8,388 nt of DNA from Actinosomnolentus pattersoniae (SeqCode) (GCA_013817655.1 JACDCJ010000078.1:1-8388), one strand, 5' to 3'; counted from the stretch's first letter, positions 1 through 6,297 are shown. A program made the numbers and translations. Notes: generated from the sequence alone by a model not told the origin.

Positions 1-1
1 G

Positions 2-520
2 AAGGTGAACGGGAGCGGCGGACGTCCGGTGGACCTGTTCTTCCGGGGCGTGACGGAGTTCGGCTCCATCTGGGCATCGGTCGGCGCTGCGTTCATGATC
101 TTTCGGCTCGGCCGCCGCCGCGAGGCGCTCGACGCCCTGGGGGCGGCGAGTGCGATGTGGGCTCTCGGGCAGGCGCTCAAGCGGATCGTCCTGCGCCCGC
201 GTCCCTACGTGGCTCTCGAACGCCTTCGGCTTCTGATCCGAGAACCGAGGGGAACCACCTGGCCGAGCAGCCACCCCGCCGTCTTGCTCACTTTCGTGAG
301 CGTGGCGACCCGCGACCTCGGCGCACCGCCCGCAGGCAAGGCTGGCATTGTCGCGCTGGCCGGCGTGGTCGGGCTCTCACGCGTGTACCTGGGCGTGCAT
401 TTTCCGGCGGACGTCGCGGGGGGGCTCCTGCTGGGTCGTGGAGTGGCGGATCTATGGTCGTCGTTCGTGAGCCCCTCCGTGCTCCGCCGCCTCCCCGACG
501 TGAGCGCGCCGCTACAGTAA
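2..520 (+). CDS. PAP2-family membrane phosphatase (5' end probably outside the window)
   Basis: Likely an integral-membrane phosphatase of the PAP2 superfamily, which dephosphorylates lipid phosphates such as phosphatidic acid, undecaprenyl pyrophosphate or phosphatidylglycerol phosphate. All three signature motifs are visible, numbering from a GTG at position 5: KX6RP (K59 to P67, KRIVLRPRP), PSSH (87-90, the PSGH motif with its catalytic-site His90), and SRVYLGVHFPAD (125-136, with His132 and Asp136). Hydrophobic stretches at about 20-34, 92-101 and 113-124 fit membrane helices. The frame is open to the window edge, and the stretch VDLFFRGVTEFGS is usually preceded by more residues in this family, so the true start is probably upstream. 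The stop lies 8 nt before the Lgt-like gene on the same strand, suggesting one lipid-related transcript. The substrate cannot be assigned from sequence; a role in recycling polyprenyl carrier or in phospholipid synthesis is equally possible. Confidence 0.85.
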   Translation, partial: KVNGSGGRPVDLFFRGVTEFGSIWASVGAAFMIFRLGRRREALDALGAASAMWALGQALKRIVLRPRPYVALERLRLLIREPRGTTWPSSHPAVLLTFVSVATRDLGAPPAGKAGIVALAGVVGLSRVYLGVHFPADVAGGLLLGRGVADLWSSFVSPSVLRRLPDVSAPLQ

Positions 521-528
521 GCATCGAC

Positions 529-1473
529 ATGCTGGCCCTGTTGGGATCCATCGGCTGGGAGGTGCTGGACCGGATCCGGTTCGGCTCGGACTTCGCCGTC
601 TCCCCCCACGGCCTTGGGATCGCCCTCGGCTACATGGCGGGGTCCTACGTCTTCATCGCCGAGGCGCGCAAGCGTGGGATCTCGGACGAGCGCAGCGGAT
701 CGCTCGTCCTCTGGGCCCTGGTCGGCGCCATCGTCGGCGCGCGGGCCTTCTACGTCCTGGCCCACTTCGGCGAACCCGGCCTGGAGACTTTCGGCGACGC
801 CCTGGCGGTGTGGAAGGGCGGCATCAGCCTCATCGGCGGGATCTTCGGCTCGATCATCTTCACCTTTCCTGTGCTGCGAAAGCACGAGATCCCCTTCTTG
901 CGGGCCATGGACCCCGCCGTGATCGGCATCGGCCTCGGGATCATCATCGGGCGGATCGGCGATCTGATAATCGGCGACCATCTGGGCAAGCCGACCTCGT
1001 GGCTGCTCGCGTTCCGCTACGAGGGCGGCGACCCCTCCGGCTATGCATGCGGATTCGCCGGGGTCTGCCGCGCCACGCTATTCGGAGGGCAGTTCCAGGA
1101 GCTCACCCGCGGCGCGGCCCGCCTGCATGCCGCGTCCGGGGCGCCCGTCGCCGAGGGCGTTGGAGTTCATCAGACGGCCCTCTACGACCTCGGGAGCACG
1201 ATCCTCCTCGTGCTGCTGCTGCTTTACCTGAACGGCCGGCGCCATCACATCGGGGCGCTCACCCTCACCTTCGGAGCCTGGTACGGAACCGTCCGGATAG
1301 TCACGGACTTCCTGCGCGTCGACAAGCGATTCTTCGGCCTCACCGGCAGCCAGTGGGCGAGCGTCATGGTCCTCGGGATCTGTCTCGCCACCGTGGCCTG
1401 GTTCATGATGCATCGCAAACGTCCCGTCGGGGCCTCGGATGCCCCCGCCCCGGCGCCTCTCACGCCCGGCTGA
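529..1473 (+). CDS. lgt: Prolipoprotein diacylglyceryl transferase (Lgt family)
   Basis: Lgt transfers a diacylglyceryl group from phosphatidylglycerol to the lipobox cysteine of prelipoproteins in the cytoplasmic membrane. The 314-residue product has several hydrophobic helices and the family landmarks: WKGGISLIGG (95-104), GRIGDLIIGDHLGKPT (141-156, the Lgt signature around Arg142), HQTALYD (214-220, the HPxxLYE-type motif) and YGTVRIVTDFLR (252-263). Two positions differ from the E. coli-type enzyme: Ile102 sits where His103 is usual, and Asp145 replaces the signature Asn of GRIGN. A CX5C pair (Cys174, Cys180) lies in the extracytoplasmic-type insert. I chose the ATG at 529 because it follows the PAP2 stop closely; an in-frame ATG at 454 would overlap that gene and adds only a basic, Pro-rich stretch. 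No Shine-Dalgarno is evident, so translation may be coupled. A likely client, the lipoprotein dehydrogenase at 3832, is in the same window. Confidence 0.88.
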   Translation: MLALLGSIGWEVLDRIRFGSDFAVSPHGLGIALGYMAGSYVFIAEARKRGISDERSGSLVLWALVGAIVGARAFYVLAHFGEPGLETFGDALAVWKGGISLIGGIFGSIIFTFPVLRKHEIPFLRAMDPAVIGIGLGIIIGRIGDLIIGDHLGKPTSWLLAFRYEGGDPSGYACGFAGVCRATLFGGQFQELTRGAARLHAASGAPVAEGVGVHQTALYDLGSTILLVLLLLYLNGRRHHIGALTLTFGAWYGTVRIVTDFLRVDKRFFGLTGSQWASVMVLGICLATVAWFMMHRKRPVGASDAPAPAPLTPG

Positions 1474-1480
1474 GCCTCTC

Positions 1481-1508
1481 TCCCTCGCCGCGCCCCGGGC
1501 GCGAGGGA
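1481..1508 (+). terminator. GC-rich hairpin between lgt and the sigma gene (possible terminator or attenuator)
   Basis: The arms TCCCTCGC (1481-1488) and GCGAGGGA (1501-1508) are perfect complements around a 12-nt GC-rich loop that can pair further. It begins 7 nt after the lgt stop. No T-run follows, so it is not a classical intrinsic terminator. Its right arm overlaps the candidate -35 of the sigma gene. Confidence 0.4.
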
Positions 1509-1531
1509 ACCGGATCCCATCCGCGCGCGTA
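1507..1531 (+). promoter_or_regulatory. Candidate ECF-type promoter of the sigma gene
   Basis: GAACC (1507-1511, within GGGAACC) is followed after 16 nt by CGTA (1528-1531), resembling the GGAAC/CGTC pattern of many ECF promoters. The same GAACC-N16-CGT arrangement occurs upstream of the cupredoxin gene, which suggests autoregulation. A weakness is that transcription starting about 7 nt after CGT would leave only about a 10-nt leader and cut into the ribosome binding site. Confidence 0.3.
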
Positions 1532-1547
1532 GGAAAGGCGGATCTCC

Positions 1548-2147
1548 ATGGAGGGCCGGCCATTGGAGGAAGCTGAACTCGTCGAACGGGCGAAGCGCGG
1601 CGACGTCGGAGCCTACGAGGAGCTCGTGCGCAAGTATCAGGACGTGGCGGTTCGCACGGCGTACGTCGTAGCCGGAAGCGCCGATGCCCAGGACGCCGCG
1701 CAGGAGGCGTTCGTGAAGGCGTACATGTCGCTGGGGCGGTTCCGTTCGGGAGCGTCGTTTCGCCCATGGCTGCTGCGCATAGTCGCCAACGAGGCGATCA
1801 ACCGGCGCCGCGCGGCTCGCCGTCAGGCGAACCTGGCGCTCCAGGCTGCCGAGGGTCGCCCCCCGGAGGATGCGGCCCCATCCCCGGAGGTCGCGGCCCT
1901 CGCCCTGGAGCGGCAGCGGGAGCTGCTCGACGCGGTGAACCTCCTTCGTCCCGAGGACCGGCTCGTGATCGCCTACCGGTTCTTCTTCGATCTGTCCGAA
2001 GCCGAGATGGCCGAGGCGCTCGGATGCGCGCGAGGGACCGTGAAGTCCCGGCTCTCGCGTGCGCTCGTTCGTTTGCGCGCGGCGGCGGAAGCCTCGCCGC
2101 TCGCGGCGAGCCGCCCCAGCTCGCGAGAGGAGGCCCGTCGTGACTGA
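1548..2147 (+). CDS. ECF-type RNA polymerase sigma factor (sigma-70 family)
   Basis: A 199-residue alternative sigma factor of the extracytoplasmic-function group, expected to direct RNA polymerase to a small regulon. Region 2 covers about residues 22-90: AYEELVRKYQ (2.1), DAQDAAQEAFVKAYMSLGRF (2.2, core binding) and SFRPWLLRIVANEAINRRR (2.3/2.4, -10 recognition). After an Ala/Pro-rich linker, region 4 covers about 125-178, with the helix-turn-helix LSEAEMAEALGCARGTVKSRLSRALVRLR reading the -35 element. There is no region 1 or 3 and no C-terminal SnoaL-like extension. The ATG is preceded by a purine-rich AGGAAAGGCGG. The end overlaps the next gene by 8 bp, the usual layout for an ECF factor and its membrane regulator. 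The ECF subgroup and the inducing signal cannot be read from the sequence; the neighbouring cupredoxin is the best target candidate. Confidence 0.9.
   Translation: MEGRPLEEAELVERAKRGDVGAYEELVRKYQDVAVRTAYVVAGSADAQDAAQEAFVKAYMSLGRFRSGASFRPWLLRIVANEAINRRRAARRQANLALQAAEGRPPEDAAPSPEVAALALERQRELLDAVNLLRPEDRLVIAYRFFFDLSEAEMAEALGCARGTVKSRLSRALVRLRAAAEASPLAASRPSSREEARRD
2125..2133 (+). promoter_or_regulatory. Ribosome binding site deciding the GTG start at 2140
   Basis: GAGAGGAGG lies 6 nt before the GTG at 2140, inside the end of the sigma gene. It selects that codon over the upstream in-frame ATG at 2059, which would run deep inside the sigma reading frame. Confidence 0.7.
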
Positions 2148-2985
2148 GCGCATATCGAGCCTCGGGCCGGAAGAGGCGCTCGCCGAAGGGCTGCGGAGGC
2201 TGGGCCGGAGCCTCGCGTACCCGACCGCGACCCCGGTCTCCTCCGCCGTGATGCGGCGACTCGAGGACGTGCGCGCCAGGCCACGCTCGGGTGCGGTGCG
2301 GAGACTTAGCCTCCCGGTCCGCCGGAAGAGGGGGCTTGCGGGTCGAAGCTGGCGAACCGTTGCCGCGGGGCTCGCGGCGGTCCTGGTGCTTCTGGCGGGG
2401 CTGCTGTTCGTCTCCCCTTCGGCACGGGACGCGGTCGCGGGGTGGCTCGGTCTCCGGGGCGTGCGCATCACAGTCGGCTCGAACGGCCCTCCGAGTCCGC
2501 TGGACCTCTCGACGCTTCAGCTCGGGGAGCGCGTGACGCTGGAGGAGGCGCGTGCGGCGGTGCCCTATCGGGTCCTCGTCCCCGCGGGGCTGGAGCCGGA
2601 CGAGGTGTTCCTCGGCCACCGGTTCGCCGAGGGCCAGGTCACCTTGGTGTACCGGCCCCGCGCGGGCCTTCCGGAAGTGCGGACGACCGGAGTGGGGATG
2701 CTCCTGACCGAGTTCCGCGGCGAGGTCGATCGAGAGCAGCTGGGCAAGTCCCTCCGACCGAGCGGCACGACCATTAAGCACCTGACCGTGAACGGCGGGC
2801 AGGGGTACTGGATCGCCGGCGCGCCCCACCTCGTCTACTACCTCGATCCCGACGGACGCGCCGTCGCCGACACCGTCCGGGTCGCAGGAAACGTCCTGTT
2901 GTGGGAGCAGGGAGGCCTCACGCTGCGGCTCGAATCGGCGCTGACCATCTCGGAGGCCCTCGCGGTTGCCGAGTCCGTGCGGTGA
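2140..2985 (+). CDS. Single-pass membrane protein with DUF4367-like outer domain, candidate anti-sigma factor
   Basis: A 281-residue protein translated from a GTG that overlaps the sigma gene end by 8 bp, implying coupled, near-stoichiometric synthesis. Residues 1-70 are cytoplasmic in type (EEALAEGLRRLGRSL, then a very basic stretch). Residues about 73-92 form one transmembrane helix (TVAAGLAAVLVLLAGLLFV). The rest is an outer domain rich in beta-type segments whose end (VNGGQGYWIAGAPH, then VLLWEQGGLTLRLESA and ISEALAVAESV) resembles the DUF4367 domain found at the C-termini of several anti-sigma and sigma-linked membrane proteins. There is no cysteine in the protein, so it is not a zinc-containing (HX3CX2C) anti-sigma factor. 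Position and topology support a role in holding the sigma factor until an extracytoplasmic signal arrives. This role is inferred from context; I see no recognisable sigma-binding motif. Confidence 0.75.
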   Translation: MTERISSLGPEEALAEGLRRLGRSLAYPTATPVSSAVMRRLEDVRARPRSGAVRRLSLPVRRKRGLAGRSWRTVAAGLAAVLVLLAGLLFVSPSARDAVAGWLGLRGVRITVGSNGPPSPLDLSTLQLGERVTLEEARAAVPYRVLVPAGLEPDEVFLGHRFAEGQVTLVYRPRAGLPEVRTTGVGMLLTEFRGEVDREQLGKSLRPSGTTIKHLTVNGGQGYWIAGAPHLVYYLDPDGRAVADTVRVAGNVLLWEQGGLTLRLESALTISEALAVAESVR

Positions 2986-3027
2986 CCCGAGCGCACGCAG
3001 GTCCCGGTCGAGGTCGAAGCGCGAGGA

Positions 3028-3052
3028 GAACCGCGGCGCCGCGCGCAGCGTC
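3028..3052 (+). promoter_or_regulatory. Candidate ECF-type promoter of the cupredoxin gene
   Basis: GAACC (3028-3032) followed after 16 nt by CGTC (3049-3052) matches the pattern seen before the sigma gene with identical spacing. It lies in the 124-bp gap between the anti-sigma-like gene and the cupredoxin and would give a leader of about 50 nt. High GC content makes chance occurrence possible. Confidence 0.35.
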
Positions 3053-3095
3053 CCCTTGGGGCAGAGGCTTGCCTCGGAACGGTCCCCGAATCGAA

Positions 3096-3101
3096 GGGAG
3101 G
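3096..3101 (+). promoter_or_regulatory. Ribosome binding site for the GTG start at 3110
   Basis: GGGAGG sits 8 nt before the GTG at 3110. The resulting product begins with a short basic region and a signal sequence, whereas the upstream extension of the frame shows neither a family match nor a better site. Confidence 0.65.
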
Positions 3102-3109
3102 CACGGAGA

Positions 3110-3778
3110 GTGACGCATGCACACCAGGGTCCACTCCGCAAACGGGTGCTCGCGACGTCAGGTTTCGTGCTCGCCCTGAGCGGCTTGGGCGGCGGCCTGT
3201 TCAGCTCCCCGGCAATTGCCGGCGGCGGCGGGGGATGCGCACAGCCGGCCATCGACGCCCGGGGAAGCTCTGTCGAAGTATCGGAGTTCTGCTTCGTGCC
3301 GACGGTCCTGCGCGCGGAGCCCGGGCAAGACATCACCTGGACTAACCGGGACGAGGCTCCGCACGTCGTGGCGGGTGCGAACGTGGCCTGGGGGAGCTTC
3401 GAGCAGTTCCTTCGGGGTCAATCTGTCACCTATCGGTTCGCTAGGACCGGCGTGTATCCGTATGTCTGCTCGCTCCACCCCGGCATGGTCGGCGCCGTGG
3501 TGGTGGGGGATGGCGACGGCCCGGGCGCGGCTGCCGGCACGACCCCGGGAATCGGCGTGACCCGGCTGCGAGCCGTGCCACCCGCCGGTCTCGCCGACGA
3601 CGTGATCCAGGCGGGCGGCCAGCGGGAGGAGGGATCTCCGGGCGTGTGGGGGATCGCGGCCACTGCGGTCCTCGGCATCCTGGTGCTGGCGTTTTGGTCG
3701 ATGCTCTTCGGCCTATCCCCACGGCGCGCCGGTCTGGCCCGCCTCCGACGGACGCCACCGCGGCCCGAGGAGCGCTGA
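3110..3778 (+). CDS. Membrane-anchored amicyanin-like cupredoxin (type 1 copper protein)
   Basis: A 222-residue exported blue-copper protein, likely an electron carrier on the outer face of the membrane. Residues 1-37 form a signal peptide (LRKR, hydrophobic core, AIA cleavage site). The cupredoxin fold spans about 44-132. All type 1 copper ligands are visible: His85 in EAPHVV, and Cys120, His123 and Met126 in YVCSLHPGM. The CX2HX2M loop is as short as in amicyanin, unlike the longer plastocyanin and pseudoazurin loops. Cys43 and Cys61 could form a disulphide. A Gly/Pro-rich linker (133-178) leads to a C-terminal transmembrane helix (about 179-202, GVWGIAATAVLGILVLAFW) and a basic cytoplasmic tail, anchoring the copper domain. 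The gene follows the sigma/anti-sigma pair by 124 bp and precedes a putative PQQ-type dehydrogenase by 53 bp, suggesting either stress-regulated copper handling or a redox partnership. The copper ligands are secure; the partner is inference. Confidence 0.85.
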   Translation: MTHAHQGPLRKRVLATSGFVLALSGLGGGLFSSPAIAGGGGGCAQPAIDARGSSVEVSEFCFVPTVLRAEPGQDITWTNRDEAPHVVAGANVAWGSFEQFLRGQSVTYRFARTGVYPYVCSLHPGMVGAVVVGDGDGPGAAAGTTPGIGVTRLRAVPPAGLADDVIQAGGQREEGSPGVWGIAATAVLGILVLAFWSMLFGLSPRRAGLARLRRTPPRPEER

Positions 3779-3819
3779 CCGCCACCACCCCCGTTCGCCC
3801 CGAAACACGGGACCGTCCC

Positions 3820-3825
3820 TATGCT
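3820..3825 (+). promoter_or_regulatory. Candidate -10 element for a leaderless transcript of the dehydrogenase gene
   Basis: TATGCT fits TANNNT and ends 6 nt before the ATG at 3832, so transcription would start at or beside the A of the start codon. No Shine-Dalgarno precedes this ATG, which supports a leaderless mRNA. No clear -35 is present (the best, TTCGCC at 3794, has a 20-nt spacer). Confidence 0.4.
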
Positions 3826-3831
3826 GGCCCC

Positions 3832-5064
3832 ATGGGGAAACGGACCGCCTCGCTGCTCCTACTGGGGCTCGTCGCCGCCTCGGCGGCCTGCGGGTCGCCG
3901 GACGCGTCGGTGGTCGGCGGGGATGGGTCGCAGGGGAGCGGGCTCCCGCCCGGGACGGCCGGATCGACGACCCCCTCCACGGGGCGTTCGGCCGGTACAA
4001 GCGCCTCTCCTACCGCCGGCGGCGACCTGGACGCCGCGCGAATTCGCCTCGCTCCGGTCACGACCCTCGACCAGCCCCTGGCCATGGCGGTGCGGGAGGG
4101 GGATGACTCGCTGTACTTCGCCGAGCAGGGCGGGCGGGTGATCATCTTGCGCGACGGCGCCGACCCAGAGGCCCTTCTGGATCTCTCGGCCGACATCACG
4201 GCCGGGGGAGAGCAGGGGCTTCTCGGTCTGGCCTTCTCTCCGGCCGGTGACTTTCTCTACCTGAACTACACCGACCTGAACGGCGACACTCAGGTGGTCG
4301 AGTTCGCCATGGGCGGCGACGGCGTGGTCCCCGGCTCCCGGCGTCCGGTCCTTTCGGTCGATCAGCCTTACGCGAACCACAACGGGGGCAACCTTGCGTT
4401 CGGCCCCGACGGGATGCTCTACATCGGCCTGGGCGACGGCGGGAGTGGAGGGGACCCGCACGGCAACGGGCAGTCGCTGGACACGCTGCTCGGCAAGATG
4501 CTTCGGATCGATCCAAGGCCCGCGGACGGAATGCCCTACGGCATCCCTCCCGACAACCCGTTCGTTGACTCGGACAGCGGTCGGCCGGAGATCTGGGCAT
4601 ACGGCCTCCGCAACCCGTGGCGCTACTCGTTCGATCGCGAGACCGGCGACCTGTGGATCGGGGACGTCGGGCAGAGCGCGGTCGAGGAGATCGACTTCGA
4701 GCCGGCTGGGGCGCCGGGCGGCACGAACTACGGCTGGAACTGGTTCGAGGGGACGCGTCAGTTCTTTCCCGGCGACCCGCCCTCGGACACCGAGCCGCCC
4801 ATCTACGAGTACGCCGAGGGATGTGCGGTCACGGGAGGATACGTGTACCGCGGAACGGAGATTCCCGAACTTGGCGAGGCCTACGTGTTCGCCGACTTCT
4901 GTGGCGGGGAGCTAACCGCCCTGCGGCAACAGGATGGACGCGTGGTGGCCGAGCGGTCCCTCGGCATCACCGTTCCGAACCTCGCCTCGTTCGGTGAGGA
5001 CGCCGACGGAGAGCTGTACGCGATCTCGCTCGGCGGTGAGGTCTCGCGCATCGAGCCCGCCTGA
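3832..5064 (+). CDS. Lipoprotein of the PQQ-dependent glucose/sorbosone dehydrogenase family
   Basis: A 410-residue putative aldose sugar dehydrogenase with a beta-propeller fold, related to E. coli YliI and to HHIP-like domains. Family members oxidise sugar aldehyde or hemiacetal groups using PQQ and calcium. The N-terminus is a lipoprotein signal: MGKR, a Leu-rich core, then SAAC with Cys20 as the lipidation site. A Gly/Ser/Thr/Pro-rich spacer (21-63) follows, then the propeller (about 68-410). Typical motifs are NHNGGNLAFGPDGMLYIGLGD (182-202; His183 is the candidate catalytic base), DGGSGGDPHGNGQSLDTLLGKMLRID, and YGLRNPWRYSFD (257-268; Arg260 fits the PQQ-contacting Arg). The ATG at 3832 is chosen because the lipobox lies correctly behind it; the longer upstream frame overlaps the cupredoxin. 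The protein would sit on the outer membrane face after processing by the Lgt encoded in this window. It ends 27 bp before the convergent Mrp gene. PQQ binding is not certain, since some homologues do not use it. Confidence 0.85.
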   Translation: MGKRTASLLLLGLVAASAACGSPDASVVGGDGSQGSGLPPGTAGSTTPSTGRSAGTSASPTAGGDLDAARIRLAPVTTLDQPLAMAVREGDDSLYFAEQGGRVIILRDGADPEALLDLSADITAGGEQGLLGLAFSPAGDFLYLNYTDLNGDTQVVEFAMGGDGVVPGSRRPVLSVDQPYANHNGGNLAFGPDGMLYIGLGDGGSGGDPHGNGQSLDTLLGKMLRIDPRPADGMPYGIPPDNPFVDSDSGRPEIWAYGLRNPWRYSFDRETGDLWIGDVGQSAVEEIDFEPAGAPGGTNYGWNWFEGTRQFFPGDPPSDTEPPIYEYAEGCAVTGGYVYRGTEIPELGEAYVFADFCGGELTALRQQDGRVVAERSLGITVPNLASFGEDADGELYAISLGGEVSRIEPA

Positions 5065-5091
5065 GACCTGAGGCTTTCAGCCGCGTCCCGA

Positions 5092-6291
5092 CTAGTGGTT
5101 GTGACCGGAATGCCCAGACGCCGCCGCGGGATGGGAGTGTCCGGCATGCGATCCGCCTCCGTTCGGGCCGCCGGGGCCGCTCCCGGGCGACATGGTGATA
5201 GCGAGCGGCTTGCGGATCTTCGTTCTCGTCTGCTGGGCGAGTAGCTGTGCCGCCTGGCGGAGCGCGACCCCGGCGGGGGAGTCGGGGGCGGAGACCACGA
5301 TCGGCGTCCCGGTGTCGCCACCGGCTCGGAGCTCCGCCGTCAGCGGGATCCGGCCGAAGAGCGGCACGCCGAGCGTCTCGGCGGCGATCTCTCCTCCGCC
5401 GGTGCCGAAGATGTCCTCCTGTTCCCCACAATGCGGGCAGACGTAGTACGACATGTTCTCTATGACTCCCGCGACCCGAAGCCGCGTCTGGGTGGCCATC
5501 TTGCCCGCACGCTCGGCCACCTTTCGGGCGGCTTCCTGGGGCGTCGTGACCACGAGGATCTGGGCGCCGGGCAGGAACCCGGCCATGGAGATGGACACGT
5601 CCCCCGTGCCGGGCGGGAGATCCGCCAGCAGGAAGTCGAGCTCTCCCCAGTACACGTCGCCGAGGAACTGCTGGACGGCCTTGTGCAACATCGGTCCCCG
5701 CCAGATCACCGGCGTCTCCTCCGGCACGAAGAACCCCATGGAGATGATCTTCACGCCGTGGGACTCGAGTGGCATGATCATGTTGTTGAAGGCGACCGGG
5801 TGCCCCGAAACGCCCATCATGCGAGGAACCGAGAAGCCCCAAACGTCCACGTCCACGACGCCGACGCGCCTGCCCTCGGCCGCGAGCGCGGCGGCTAGGT
5901 TGACGGTGACCGAGGACTTCCCAACCCCGCCCTTGCCGGACGCGACGGCGATGACCGTGGTCTTTCCATCGTCGAAGAACGTCTGCTGTTGCTGCGGAGG
6001 CCGGCCGCCGCGAAGGTCCGTGACCATGCGTTGCCGCTGCTCCTCGGTCATGGTCCCGAGGATGACCTCGACCCGCTGTCCGGGGTCCAGCACGGGTCGA
6101 ACCGCGTTCGTCACGTCGGTGTTGATGCGGTCCTTGAGTGGGCAACCCGCGATCGTGAGGAGCACGTAGACGCGGACCGAGCCGTTCTCGATGACCACGT
6201 CCTGAAGCATCCCGAGGTCTTCGATCGGCTTGCCGATGTCGGGATCGAGCACCTGGCGAAGCGCCTCACGGACCTGTTCTTTCGTCGGCAT
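5092..6291 (-). CDS. mrp: Mrp/NBP35-type Fe-S cluster carrier ATPase with N-terminal MIP18 (DUF59) domain and His-rich tail
   Basis: A 399-residue cytoplasmic P-loop ATPase of the Mrp/ApbC/NBP35 family, which carries and delivers iron-sulphur clusters to apo-proteins. Residues 1-80 form a MIP18/DUF59 domain (EALRQVLDPDIGKPIEDLGM; TIAGCPLKDRI with Cys50). The ATPase domain starts with the deviant Walker A GKGGVGKSS (119-127), continues with DVDVWGFSVPRMMG and DLPPGTGD, and contains the CX2C pair Cys285/Cys288 (YYVCPHCGEQEDIFG) that holds the bridging cluster in homologues. After the usual end comes a Gly/Pro linker and a tail with six histidines within the last 18 residues (382-399). I chose the ATG at 6291 because GGAG lies 6 nt upstream and the protein then begins exactly as DUF59 does; the ATG at 6357 would place the promoter inside the gene. 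It is divergent from a SufR-like regulator, which supports an Fe-S role. Confidence 0.9.
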   Translation of the reverse strand: MPTKEQVREALRQVLDPDIGKPIEDLGMLQDVVIENGSVRVYVLLTIAGCPLKDRINTDVTNAVRPVLDPGQRVEVILGTMTEEQRQRMVTDLRGGRPPQQQQTFFDDGKTTVIAVASGKGGVGKSSVTVNLAAALAAEGRRVGVVDVDVWGFSVPRMMGVSGHPVAFNNMIMPLESHGVKIISMGFFVPEETPVIWRGPMLHKAVQQFLGDVYWGELDFLLADLPPGTGDVSISMAGFLPGAQILVVTTPQEAARKVAERAGKMATQTRLRVAGVIENMSYYVCPHCGEQEDIFGTGGGEIAAETLGVPLFGRIPLTAELRAGGDTGTPIVVSAPDSPAGVALRQAAQLLAQQTRTKIRKPLAITMSPGSGPGGPNGGGSHAGHSHPAAASGHSGHNH

Positions 6292-6297
6292 CCTCTG

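Noticed and set aside
513..518. TACAGT as a -10 element for a nearly leaderless lgt transcript
   Set aside because: No -35-like element lies at the right distance, and the 8-nt gap to the PAP2 gene makes co-transcription simpler.
157..528. N-terminal extension of the lgt frame
   Set aside because: It lies in another frame of the PAP2 gene and reads as Arg/Pro-rich shadow; Lgt homology begins just after 529.
1245..2471. Minus-strand open frame (408 codons) opposite lgt and the sigma gene
   Set aside because: No recognisable motifs, and both plus-strand genes have clear family signatures and a ribosome binding site.
1798..3336. Long open frame on the minus strand (512 codons)
   Set aside because: It runs opposite the sigma, anti-sigma and cupredoxin genes, is rich in Arg/Pro/Ala without domains, and is explained by high GC content.
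5065..5091. Small inverted repeat (GGCT-TTC-AGCC) between the dehydrogenase and mrp genes as a bidirectional terminator
   Set aside because: The stem is only 4 bp and there is no T-run on either strand.
4967..6145. Long minus-strand open frame in another frame of mrp (392 codons)
   Set aside because: The real frame shows DUF59, Walker A and CX2C motifs; this one is low-complexity Arg/Gly/His sequence.
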